From Bacteroidota bacterium (GTDB lineage Bacteria > Bacteroidota > Bacteroidia > UKL13-3), in contig JAUXUD010000065.1 in NCBI GenBank assembly GCA_030680835.1, positions 1 through 44,778 of the forward strand: a stretch of 44,778 bases of DNA. The letters are read 5' to 3'. A program made the translations under genes and the position numbers. The notes under the pieces were generated by a model, which searched no databases, was not told the DNA's origin, and saw only the letters and a list, made by a program, of their open reading frames with translations. The stretch's first letter is position 1, and each line of letters opens with the position of its first letter. Positions 35,076 to 43,700 of the stretch are shown here, in pieces.

Positions 35076-35936
35076 TCAAATCATCGCTTCATTTTTGTAA
35101 ATTGATTGCAGGGGGTTCACGCACATTACCGGAATTTGTTCAATGTTATTTATTATCTGCTGCTCAACCGGACCCAGAACCTTGTCTTTAATGCCTTTTT
35201 GTGCTGTTGTTAAAATAATGATTAAATCGGCCTGTACTTTTTTAGAATAGCTAAACAAATCTTTGATAAAATCGCCCCCCTTGTTTTCCTGGGTGCAAAG
35301 GGTAAATAATATTTCATGGTCATTCAAAAACTTTTTCACATAATTTACATTGAGTTGTATTTCATTTTCCGCGGATGAATCAGAAGCTGACATTTTGAAG
35401 AGATGAACTTTGGCATTGAAAATTTTTGCAATTGCAATGGTTTGCAGTGTTTTCTGCCGGGTATCAAATGATGCATCAATGGGTGAAACGATTTCATAAT
35501 AACCTTCCTGCCTGGGTAACTTATTTTGCACAATAATAATGGGTACTTTACTGCTTGCAATTACCTTTATGGCATATGCACCTGTAAAATGCTGAATCCC
35601 TTTAACACCATGAGTTCCCATGATAATTAATGAAGCATTTACTTCGCTGGCTACACTGCCAATTTCATTAAAAATGCTGCCTTCTTTTAATAGAAAATCT
35701 ACTGCTACATTAAATTTCGACTGGTAATATTGTGCCTGCAATTTCAGCTTTTTTTCAAGTATTGAAAAGGTTTCATTTTTTTTTGAAAGTTCTGATTGAA
35801 TTTCTTTGGTAATGATGTGTAACAGCAACAAACTGTTTTCGCTTTTTTGAGCAATCATTCCGGCATGATTGATGGCACATTCGGCAACATGACTAAAGTC
35901 TGTCGGAACCAGGATAAGTTTTTGAGGTCTGGCCAT
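35076..35936 (-). CDS. Tandem-domain universal stress protein (Usp 2)
   Basis: 286 residues, two Usp domains. The first opens LILVPTDFSHVAECAINHA and has the loop GTHGVKGIQHFTGA followed by KVIASSKVPIIIVQ, closely matching Usp 1 (KVITNSNVPFIVVQ). The second (from about 148, IVSPIDASFDTRQ) is degenerate at the loop. It begins 11 bp after the HD 2 gene, reproducing the HD-Usp order of the 13-14.5 kb group, so the pair was probably duplicated as a unit. ATP or cyclic-nucleotide binding is the family expectation; not shown here. Confidence 0.9.
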   Translation of the reverse strand: MARPQKLILVPTDFSHVAECAINHAGMIAQKSENSLLLLHIITKEIQSELSKKNETFSILEKKLKLQAQYYQSKFNVAVDFLLKEGSIFNEIGSVASEVNASLIIMGTHGVKGIQHFTGAYAIKVIASSKVPIIIVQNKLPRQEGYYEIVSPIDASFDTRQKTLQTIAIAKIFNAKVHLFKMSASDSSAENEIQLNVNYVKKFLNDHEILFTLCTQENKGGDFIKDLFSYSKKVQADLIIILTTAQKGIKDKVLGPVEQQIINNIEQIPVMCVNPLQSIYKNEAMI

Positions 35937-35947
35937 TTACGGGAAAA

Positions 35948-36526
35948 TTAAACCACCAGTTCTTTTACGGATTGCAGATGGAAATCTTTCTGTTTTGATC
36001 TTAACTCAATGGAACTGGATGTGAAATAATGATGGGACTCGAGAAACTTGATTTGTATTTTATTCCAGTCGTTTTCTGTTTCCACTACTTTCATAATTTT
36101 CAATTCCTCAAATAGCTGATTTCCGATCTTCCAGAAATCATCCCTCCCCAAATAGTCTAAATCGGCATCACATAGAATCTCTTCGAGATGATTTTTTGGA
36201 CATTGCGGGATTTTTGTAGCCATCACCATTCCGCATATCTTTGCAATTTCAATTTCCGTATAACCAAAACGGGGCAGCGTTTCCTGGATAATCTGGCAAC
36301 CTCGCTCTTCATGATTTCGAGATTCAAACAAAAAACCGGAATCATGATACAGGGCTGCCGTAGAAAGTAGTTCTTTTTCGTAATTACTAATTCCTTCCAT
36401 ATCGGCAAGTATCAGGGCACTTTCCCAAACATCCAAAACATGTTCTAAACTGTGATAATGCAAATCGGGGCTTAACTCCTTTCCAAGCTTCTCAATAATA
36501 AATTGCTTTGCGTTCTCTAATCTCAT
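35948..36526 (-). CDS. HD-domain metal-dependent phosphohydrolase (HD 2)
   Basis: 192 residues, paralogue of HD 1 with all ligands at the same positions: His25, His29 (YHSLEH), His61-Asp62 (LYHDSGF) and Asp120 (LCDADLDYLG). Shared stretches include ICGM, MATKIPQ, CDADLDYLGRDD and KFLESHHYFT. Substrate unknown; cyclic nucleotides are one possibility given the nearby cyclases, but that is inference. It is first in an operon with Usp 2 and perhaps Usp 3, divergent from the histidine kinase gene across 159 bp. A TATTTTTG box at 36531-36538 lies only 4 nt before its ATG. Confidence 0.88.
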   Translation of the reverse strand: MRLENAKQFIIEKLGKELSPDLHYHSLEHVLDVWESALILADMEGISNYEKELLSTAALYHDSGFLFESRNHEERGCQIIQETLPRFGYTEIEIAKICGMVMATKIPQCPKNHLEEILCDADLDYLGRDDFWKIGNQLFEELKIMKVVETENDWNKIQIKFLESHHYFTSSSIELRSKQKDFHLQSVKELVV

Positions 36527-36530
36527 TATA

Positions 36531-36538
36531 CAAAAATA
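36531..36538 (-). promoter_or_regulatory. Candidate -7 box (TATTTTTG) at HD 2 start
   Basis: On the minus strand TATTTTTG ends 4 nt before the HD 2 ATG, a position predicting transcription to begin at or next to the A of the start codon (leaderless). No -33 motif at the standard distance. Confidence 0.4.
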
Positions 36539-36685
36539 AAATTCTAAAAATACATTTACATCCCCAAAAAGGGGGATGAACTTTTTGCTGAACCAAATAT
36601 AAAGTCAATAATTTGTAAATTCTGCTCCTAAAATTGTGGATAAATAGGGACTTTGTATTTAATTTTTATATTAAATTCGAAAATA

Positions 36686-37414
36686 ATGGACTTGTTTTTA
36701 ATAAAATTATTTGTTGTTATCAATGTATTATCAGTAGGGGTATTGTTTTATTTGTTAAGGCTCAGCAGAAAACGATATTCTCTGTTAAAACGGATGGAGG
36801 CAATGCGAAACCGGATTGCGCGCGATTTGCATGATGATATCGGCGCAACCCTGAGCAGCATCTCTTTTTATTGTGAAGCCATTACCCGGCGCATACATGC
36901 CAATAAGATTGATGAAGGACTTAAAGTACTCGATAAAATGGGAGTACAATCCAGAGAGATGATAGAGAACATGAATGATATCGTGTGGATGGTAAATCCC
37001 AAGAATGACAAGATGGACCGGCTTTTTGAAAGACTTGAGGATTATGGCAAAAGTCTTTTTACCTCACAGGGAATAAATTTTATCTTTTATGCCGATCCGC
37101 AATTGCTATCTTCAACTTTTGCAATGGATATCAGGAAGGATTTTTATTTATTGTGTAAAGAAGCATTAAATAACGCCGCCAAATATGCGCAATGCAGCAC
37201 CGTAGAGTTGTTGATTAAAAAAAAAGGTAAGGAATTAATTACCATCATCAGAGATGACGGGATGGGTTTTGTTCTGAATGAAGATACCAGCGGAAACGGA
37301 TTACTGAATATGCAGGTAAGGGCAAATCATATTGGAGGGAAACTGGTGATCGACACAAAATCCGGACAGGGGACTGCCATTTCTTTTGTCAGCAGTTATC
37401 CCCCGAATTGGTGA
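36686..37414 (+). CDS. NarL-type sensor histidine kinase without sensor domain
   Basis: 242 residues. One N-terminal membrane helix (about 4-24) is followed by a HisKA_3 dimerisation/phosphoacceptor segment with RIARDLHDDIGATLSSI (His49) and a HATPase domain (about 140-235) with EALNNAAKYA (N box), DDGMGF (G1 box) and SGNGLLNMQVRA. There is no periplasmic or PAS domain, so the input must come from the membrane segment or a partner. The frame is open to a TTG at 36653, but the ATG at 36686 directly precedes the membrane helix and is preferred. It forms an operon with the response regulator 34 bp downstream. Confidence 0.92.
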   Translation: MDLFLIKLFVVINVLSVGVLFYLLRLSRKRYSLLKRMEAMRNRIARDLHDDIGATLSSISFYCEAITRRIHANKIDEGLKVLDKMGVQSREMIENMNDIVWMVNPKNDKMDRLFERLEDYGKSLFTSQGINFIFYADPQLLSSTFAMDIRKDFYLLCKEALNNAAKYAQCSTVELLIKKKGKELITIIRDDGMGFVLNEDTSGNGLLNMQVRANHIGGKLVIDTKSGQGTAISFVSSYPPNW

Positions 37415-37436
37415 TTTTTAATTCAAACCGTCAGCT

Positions 37437-37444
37437 TATTTTTG
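37437..37444 (+). promoter_or_regulatory. Candidate -7 box (TATTTTTG) at response regulator start
   Basis: TATTTTTG ends 4 nt before the ATG at 37449, inside the short gap after the kinase gene. If active it would give a leaderless transcript for the regulator alone. No -33 motif at the standard distance, and the gene is already in an operon, so it may be chance. Confidence 0.3.
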
Positions 37445-37448
37445 TTAA

Positions 37449-38087
37449 ATGAAAACCAGGGTTTGCATTTTTGATGATAACAGGGCAATACGAAATTCGC
37501 TTCAGTTACTCTTTGAATTTGATGAAGCAATAGAAATCATTGCCGTTTTTCCCGATTGCAATGATGTGGTGAACCGAATAAAAAAGTGCGGTGCGGATGT
37601 GGTATTAATGGATATTGAAATTCCACCGGACACAGGTATTGAAGCTGTTAAAAAAATCCGACAATCTTTAAAAGAGGTATTAATTATTATGTTCACTGTG
37701 TTTGATGAAGATGAACGAATATTTGATTCCATCTGCGCAGGTGCCAATGGATATTTGTTAAAAAACACACCACCCCGGGAAATAATAAAATCTATCAATG
37801 ATGTACTCTCGGGAGGTGCTCCTATGTCGCCTTCCATTGCAAGAAAAGTACTCCAGCTTTTCAGGCAGGGAAATGAAGCAACGGGAAATAAAAATTATGA
37901 ACTTACCCCCCGTGAACTGGAAATATTAAAATTGTTAACCCAGGGATTAAGTTACAAAATGATTGCCGATACGTGTAAAATAAGCTTTGAAACCACCCGG
38001 TCGCATATCAAGAATATTTACAGCAAACTGCATGTGGCATCCATGACAGAAGCAGTGATTAAGGCGATTAATGAGAAGATTGTATAG
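37449..38087 (+). CDS. NarL/FixJ-family response regulator
   Basis: 212 residues. A receiver domain (1-120) has acidic pocket Asp9-Asp10, phosphoacceptor Asp55 (VVLMDIEIP), Thr83 and Lys105 (GYLLKN). A LuxR-type helix-turn-helix (about 147-208) has LTPRELEILKLL and TTRSHIKNIYSKLHV. It is the cognate partner of the kinase 34 bp upstream and should be a DNA-binding transcription regulator when phosphorylated. Targets are unknown; the divergent HD-Usp operon is the nearest candidate. Heptanucleotide array C begins 14 nt after its stop codon. Confidence 0.95.
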   Translation: MKTRVCIFDDNRAIRNSLQLLFEFDEAIEIIAVFPDCNDVVNRIKKCGADVVLMDIEIPPDTGIEAVKKIRQSLKEVLIIMFTVFDEDERIFDSICAGANGYLLKNTPPREIIKSINDVLSGGAPMSPSIARKVLQLFRQGNEATGNKNYELTPRELEILKLLTQGLSYKMIADTCKISFETTRSHIKNIYSKLHVASMTEAVIKAINEKIV

Positions 38088-38101
38088 CGCAAAGGCAAAT
38101 T

Positions 38102-38291
38102 TACGATTTAGGATGTACGATGTACGATGTACGATGTACGATGTACAATGTACAATGTACGATGTACAATGTATGAAATCAATGTATGATGTACAATTTA
38201 TATACTGATTACCGAATACTGAATACTGAATACTCATACTTATAACTCATACTTAATAACTCATACCTCATACCTCATAATTCGTAACTCA
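38102..38291. repeat. Heptanucleotide TA-array C (response regulator / rnr junction)
   Basis: About 27 units in 190 nt, nearly all 7 nt long and almost all starting with TA. Positions 38102-38178 are eleven phased units (TACGATT, TAGGATG, TACGATG four times, TACAATG and related). A middle block has TACTGAT, TACCGAA and TACTGAA twice. A last block (38243-38291) has TAACTCA, TACTTAA, TACCTCA, TAATTCG. It fills the whole gap: lead-in AAATTTACGA 14 nt after the regulator stop, and last unit 1 nt from the rnr stop codon. The order of unit types (TACGATG first, TAACTCA last) is the same as in array A. Confidence 0.92.
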
Positions 38292-38292
38292 A

Positions 38293-40512
38293 CTACCGGC
38301 CGCGTTTTCCCCTGCCCCTGCTTTTGCCCTGTCCTTTTTTGTCCCTGCGCTTCTTTTCCTGATCCCAGCCTTGCTTAAAATTGCTTTTTACGCCTGCATC
38401 CACCAAGCTTAAATCAATCTGACGTTTAAAAATATCAGCAGCTACCACAATTACCTGAATCGGGTCGCCCAACTGAAATTTTCTGCGGGTTCTGCGCCCG
38501 ATAATCCATTGATTGTTTTCATCATATTCGTAAAAATCATCCCCCATATTGTTCAAACGCAACATGCCTTCACACTTGTATTTACTGATCTCAATATAAA
38601 TACCCCATTCGGTTACGCCTGATATGATGCCATCAAATTCATCCCCGATAAATCCACTGATATATTCCACCTGTTTATATCGTACCGAAGCACGTTCGGC
38701 ATCCGCAGCTTTTACTTCCATTAATGAAGATTGCTTGCACATATCTTCGTGATGCGCCTGATCCGCTGATTTTCCATTATTCAGATAGCTAAACAACAAA
38801 CGATGAACCATGAGGTCGGGATAACGCCGGATGGGTGAGGTGAAGTGGGTATAATGATCGAAGGCCAATCCATAATGCATTGATTTTTTGGTGCCATAAT
38901 AAGCTTTGCTCATGGTACGAATGGCCTGACTTTGTACCAGGTTCTGCTCAGGCTTTCCCTCAACTTCAAGCAACAAATTGTTAAACGACTGCGAGATGCT
39001 CTTTTGTGATTGCAATAGAATTTTATATCCAAACCGGCTGGCAAAAATATTGAAGAGTTTCAACTTATCTTCATTAGGTTCCTCATGAATCCGATACACG
39101 AAGGTTTTTTTCTTATCCCCCTTGCCCTGTGCATCGCCATATTCAGCAACTCTTCTGTTGGCCAGCAGCATAAATTCTTCGATAAGTTTATGAGCATCTT
39201 TTCGCACTTTAACATAAAGATCGATGGGTTTAAAGTGTTCATCCAGTCTGAATTTTACCTCCTGGGTTTCAAAACTAATAGCCCCTTTTTTGAAGCGTTT
39301 TTCTTTGAGTTGTTTGGCCAGTTCGTTTAATAAATTGAGTTCGGTGGCTAAATCTCCTTCTTTTGTTTCAAGTCGTTCCTGGGCTTCTTCATAAGAAAAT
39401 CTTCTTTGCGAATGGATTACTGTTTTGCCATACCAGGTATCCAAAACTTCTGCATCTTCATTCATTTTTATCACCACCGAAAAAGTCAGCTTATCTTCAT
39501 TCGGACGTAAAGAACAAACACCATTTGAAAGCTTTTCGGGCAACATCGGAATGGTGCGGTCAACCAGGTATACAGAGGTTGCACGCTTTAATGCCTCTTC
39601 ATCCAGTCTGCCGCCTTCTTTTATATAGTGGGCTACATCAGCAATATGAATTCCAATTTCATAGATTCCTTTTTCGAGTACTTTAAAAGAGATGGCATCA
39701 TCAAAATCTTTGGCATCTTCGGGGTCAATGGTAAAAGTTAATGTTTTGCGGAAATCCCTTCTTTTCTTGATTTCATCATTGCTTATTTTATCCGGAATAT
39801 TATTCGCTTCACGTTCTACTTCAACCGGGAATCTGGTGGCAAATCCATATTCAACCACAATGGCATTCATTTCGGTTTCATGGTCGCCGGGCTTACCCAG
39901 TACTTCTATAATTTCGCCAAAGGGGTTTTCATTTTCTGCCGACCATTCCGTAATTTTGGCAATGGCTTTATCTCCCTGCTTTGCGGATCCTAATTTTTCT
40001 TTCGGAATAAAAATATTGGTATGCATTTTTTTATCATCAGGCACTAAAAATGCATAGTTATAATGCACCTGAACAATCCCTACAAACTGAGTTTTACTAC
40101 GCTCGAGCACTTCAATAATTTCACCGCTTTGCTTGCCATGAATTTTGTGGGCAAAAAGAGAAACTTTCACCTTATCACCATTCAATGCCATGTTTTTGTG
40201 TTCAGAAGAAATGTATATATCTTCCGTTCCGTCTTCGGGAACTACATAAGCAGTACCTTGCTGGGTCATATCCACCCTGCCAATAATAAACTGATGGATG
40301 AATAAAGTTACATATCTTCCGGTATCAATTTCTTCAATTAATTTTTCAGCAGCCAGTTGTTTGAGGGTTATTATTATTTCATTTTTTCCTTCACTGCTGT
40401 CTACTTCCAGTTGTTTTGCAATCTGTTTATAATTCAATATTTTTCGTCCTGCCTCTGCAAATACACGCTGTATTTGTTTCTTTAATTTATTGGTATCTGT
40501 CTTCTTTTTCAT
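38293..40512 (-). CDS. rnr: Ribonuclease R
   Basis: 739 residues of the RNase II/R 3'-to-5' exoribonuclease family. An N-terminal winged-helix region (about 1-65) and cold-shock-type OB domains (about 70-220) are followed by the catalytic RNB domain, with the metal-binding run IDPEDAKDFDDAIS and further on YTHFTSPIRRYPDLMVH. An S1 domain (GDEFDGIISGVTEWGIYIEI) and a Lys/Arg/Gly-rich tail (KSRGRGKRGR) typical of RNase R rather than RNase II complete it. It degrades structured RNA. An in-frame start lies 12 codons upstream (40548), but the ATG at 40512 begins the usual MKKK-type terminus. Its 3' end abuts heptanucleotide array C. Confidence 0.95.
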   Translation of the reverse strand: MKKKTDTNKLKKQIQRVFAEAGRKILNYKQIAKQLEVDSSEGKNEIIITLKQLAAEKLIEEIDTGRYVTLFIHQFIIGRVDMTQQGTAYVVPEDGTEDIYISSEHKNMALNGDKVKVSLFAHKIHGKQSGEIIEVLERSKTQFVGIVQVHYNYAFLVPDDKKMHTNIFIPKEKLGSAKQGDKAIAKITEWSAENENPFGEIIEVLGKPGDHETEMNAIVVEYGFATRFPVEVEREANNIPDKISNDEIKKRRDFRKTLTFTIDPEDAKDFDDAISFKVLEKGIYEIGIHIADVAHYIKEGGRLDEEALKRATSVYLVDRTIPMLPEKLSNGVCSLRPNEDKLTFSVVIKMNEDAEVLDTWYGKTVIHSQRRFSYEEAQERLETKEGDLATELNLLNELAKQLKEKRFKKGAISFETQEVKFRLDEHFKPIDLYVKVRKDAHKLIEEFMLLANRRVAEYGDAQGKGDKKKTFVYRIHEEPNEDKLKLFNIFASRFGYKILLQSQKSISQSFNNLLLEVEGKPEQNLVQSQAIRTMSKAYYGTKKSMHYGLAFDHYTHFTSPIRRYPDLMVHRLLFSYLNNGKSADQAHHEDMCKQSSLMEVKAADAERASVRYKQVEYISGFIGDEFDGIISGVTEWGIYIEISKYKCEGMLRLNNMGDDFYEYDENNQWIIGRRTRRKFQLGDPIQVIVVAADIFKRQIDLSLVDAGVKSNFKQGWDQEKKRRDKKGQGKSRGRGKRGR

Positions 40513-40739
40513 AGTTATCTTGTAATTCGTATCTTTCAATACCCACACAAATTAAGGCTTTTTTTGAACCAGAATGAAACAGGCTCCTTATGACTCAAAT
40601 AAATATCGTTTTTTTCATAGATTTTATCCGGGAACATTTGTACATTCGTGTATCAAATTATTTGAAACCCAAAGGGATAGTGATTTGAACAATTGCCTGC
40701 CAAAAATTTGCCATAAACAAAATTTTAATATACCCGGCC

Positions 40740-43700
40740 ATGAATAAAAAACTATTATTTCTGATTGCCTTCATCATTTTGAGTTCTGGGCTAAATGCAC
40801 AAAATTTCCAATGGGCTAAACAAATTGCAGGATTGTGTTACTCAGGTATAAATAATACCATGGCTGTTGATCACTTTGGAAATATCTACACTACTGGTAA
40901 ATTTAGTGGTACTTTCGATTTTGATCCTGGACCCGCAACATACTACCTTACATCAGCCGGTTCAACTGATATTTTTATTACAAAATCAGATCTTTCAGGC
41001 AACTTAATCCGGGCTGTAAGAATTGGAGGAAGCGCAGGAGATGGAGGGAATTCGATAGCCACTGACGGTTTAGGAAATATTTATGTTTCGGGTATTTACT
41101 ATGGAACGATTGATTTTAATCCGGATACGGGTGTTCAAAATCTGGTATCAACTAATGTTGGAGTATTTGTTTTAAAACTTGATTCATCATTGAATTTTAT
41201 TTGGGCACACGGACCCTATAATAATACAGATTACTCAACCGAAAATTCAATAAGTGTTGACAATGCCGGGTGTTGTTATTTAATGGCAAGGTATAGCACA
41301 TTAACTGCAATTTTGTTTAAGATAAGTCCATCAGGATTCACCATTCGGACTAAATCTTTTTATGGAAACGGGGTTATAACTTTAAAGTCAATAATACACG
41401 ATGATGAAGGTAAGATTTATGTAGTTGGAGAATTTTCAAACATCGAAAATATGGGGACAGGCAACAGAGGTATTAATGGATTACGAACAGACTTTGTGTT
41501 GAAGCTGGATAGCTTATTAGGAGTGGCCATTTGGGTTTATACAATAACGGACTCTGTTCGAATATTCTCTATTGATGCAGGACCATCAGGATCGGTTTAC
41601 ATGACAGGCAGTTTTACAGGAAGTGCAAATTTTGCAACAGGATATTATTTTAATTCAAATGGATTGAATGACATTTTTGTGGCAAAACTAAATGCAAACG
41701 GAACTTTTGTCTGGGCAAAATCAATGGGTGGTATTGGTATAGATAAAGGTTTTGACATTGCTATAGATGATACAGGCAACATATATACTACCGGCTTTTT
41801 TAACGCAACTGTAGATTTTGATCCTGGTATAGGAGTTTATTATTTATCTTCCGCTGGAGGATCTGACATTTTTATTTCAAAACAAAATAATCTTGGAGAG
41901 TTTGCATGGGCTAAAAAATTCGGCAATAATAGCCATGATACCGGAACATCAGTTCTTATTGATCATTCAGGTAATTTTTATGCTACCGGCTCTTATAATG
42001 GACAAGTTGACTTTGATCCGGGCCCCGGTACGTATTATCTGAATTCAGGAGGAACAAGTGCTTATGTTTTAAAAATGGGAACCTGCGGACTCTCAATTAC
42101 AACCCAGCCTAATTATATTACTGTTAGTATTGGTGGCAATGCCCAGTTCATTGTTAACACTCCAAGTAATACTGCAAGCTATCAATGGCAGCAGAATTCA
42201 GGATCAGGTTTTGTGAATCTAACCAATGCGGGATTGTATTCCGGGGTAAACAGTAATATGCTGACGATAAGTAATGTTCCTTATTCCAAAAATAATTATA
42301 CCTATCGATGTGTAATAACTGAAGGTGCATGCACAATCGTAAGTTATACAGCTTTACTTACTGTTGTTTGCGACTTTAATATTAGCGCGCAACCGGTGAA
42401 CAAAAGTGCCCCTGTGGGATCAAGTGTGCTCATCAATGTGGGTACAACATCTACGTCGGCAAATTATCAATGGCAGCAAAACTCGGGAAGTGGGTTTGTT
42501 AATCTTTCAAATGGAGGTATTTATTCCGGTGTAAATACAAATATATTAATGATGAACCCGGTGAGTTATTCATTGAATAATTACACTTATCGTTGTCTGA
42601 TAAGCAATGGTAACTGCAACTATATAACAGATACCGCCAGGCTAACGGTTAATTGTGCATATAATATCAACAGGCAACCTTCCAACATATCAGTCAATTC
42701 AGGCGCTACAGCCATGTTTACTATTCAGGCTTCAAGTCCAACTGCAACTTATCGGTGGCAGGAAAAATCAGGAACCAAATTTTTGGATATTACCGATAGC
42801 GGGCAATATACAGGAACAGGAAATGATACATTGTTTATCAGCAATACCACCTTAAATCAAAATAACAAATACTATCGTTGCCGGGTAGTTGATGAAGGCT
42901 GTCCACTAACCAGTGACAGTGCCAAATTAATTATAAGCTGTGTTTCAACCATTAGTCTGCAACCCGTTAACAAAACAATCAATATAGAAGAAGATGCACA
43001 TTTCGTTGTGAAAAGTACAGCACCCACTACTACATTTCAGTGGCAACAAAACACTGGAAGCGGTTTTGTAAATCTAACCAATTCCGGTCAATTTTCGGGA
43101 GTTACAAAAGATACATTGCGGATCGGTAAAGTTACTCTATCTCAGAACTATTTTGCCTATCGTTGCATCTTGCTTTTTGCAGGATGCAGGGATACTTCCA
43201 ATATTGCAATTCTAACTGTAAATTGCACATTGGCGATCAATACACAGCCTATAAACCAAACTGTGATTGTTGATTCCAATGCAAGGTTTATCATAACTGC
43301 TTCGAGTCCAACCGCAACATTCCAATGGCAACTCAATTCGGGAACTGGCTATATAAATCTTACGAATAGCGGAAAATATACGGGGGTGCTTGATGATACT
43401 TTATACATCAGTAAAACAAGTTTTTCTCAAAATAATTACAGCTTCCGTTGTGTTGTTATGGACAAAGGATGCACAAAGATCAGCAATCCAGCATTGTTAA
43501 AAATCGATTGTCGTTTCAGTATTATTGAGCAACCCGTAAATCAATCGGCATTGATCAATACAGATGCCAGATTCACAATCAAAGCTTCAAAGTCAACACT
43601 AAGCTATCAATGGCAGGAAGATCAGGGAACCGGATTTGTAAATCTTTCAAATAACAGCAGCATTACGGGAGTATATAAAGATACTTTAAGGGTAATCAAT

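Noticed and set aside
37947-38237. Minus-strand open frame of 96 codons with repeated Cys-Thr-Ser-Tyr-Ile-Val-His
   Set aside because: The repeat protein is only the translation of array C (21 nt = three 7-mers = seven residues); it also overlaps the response regulator gene in antisense.
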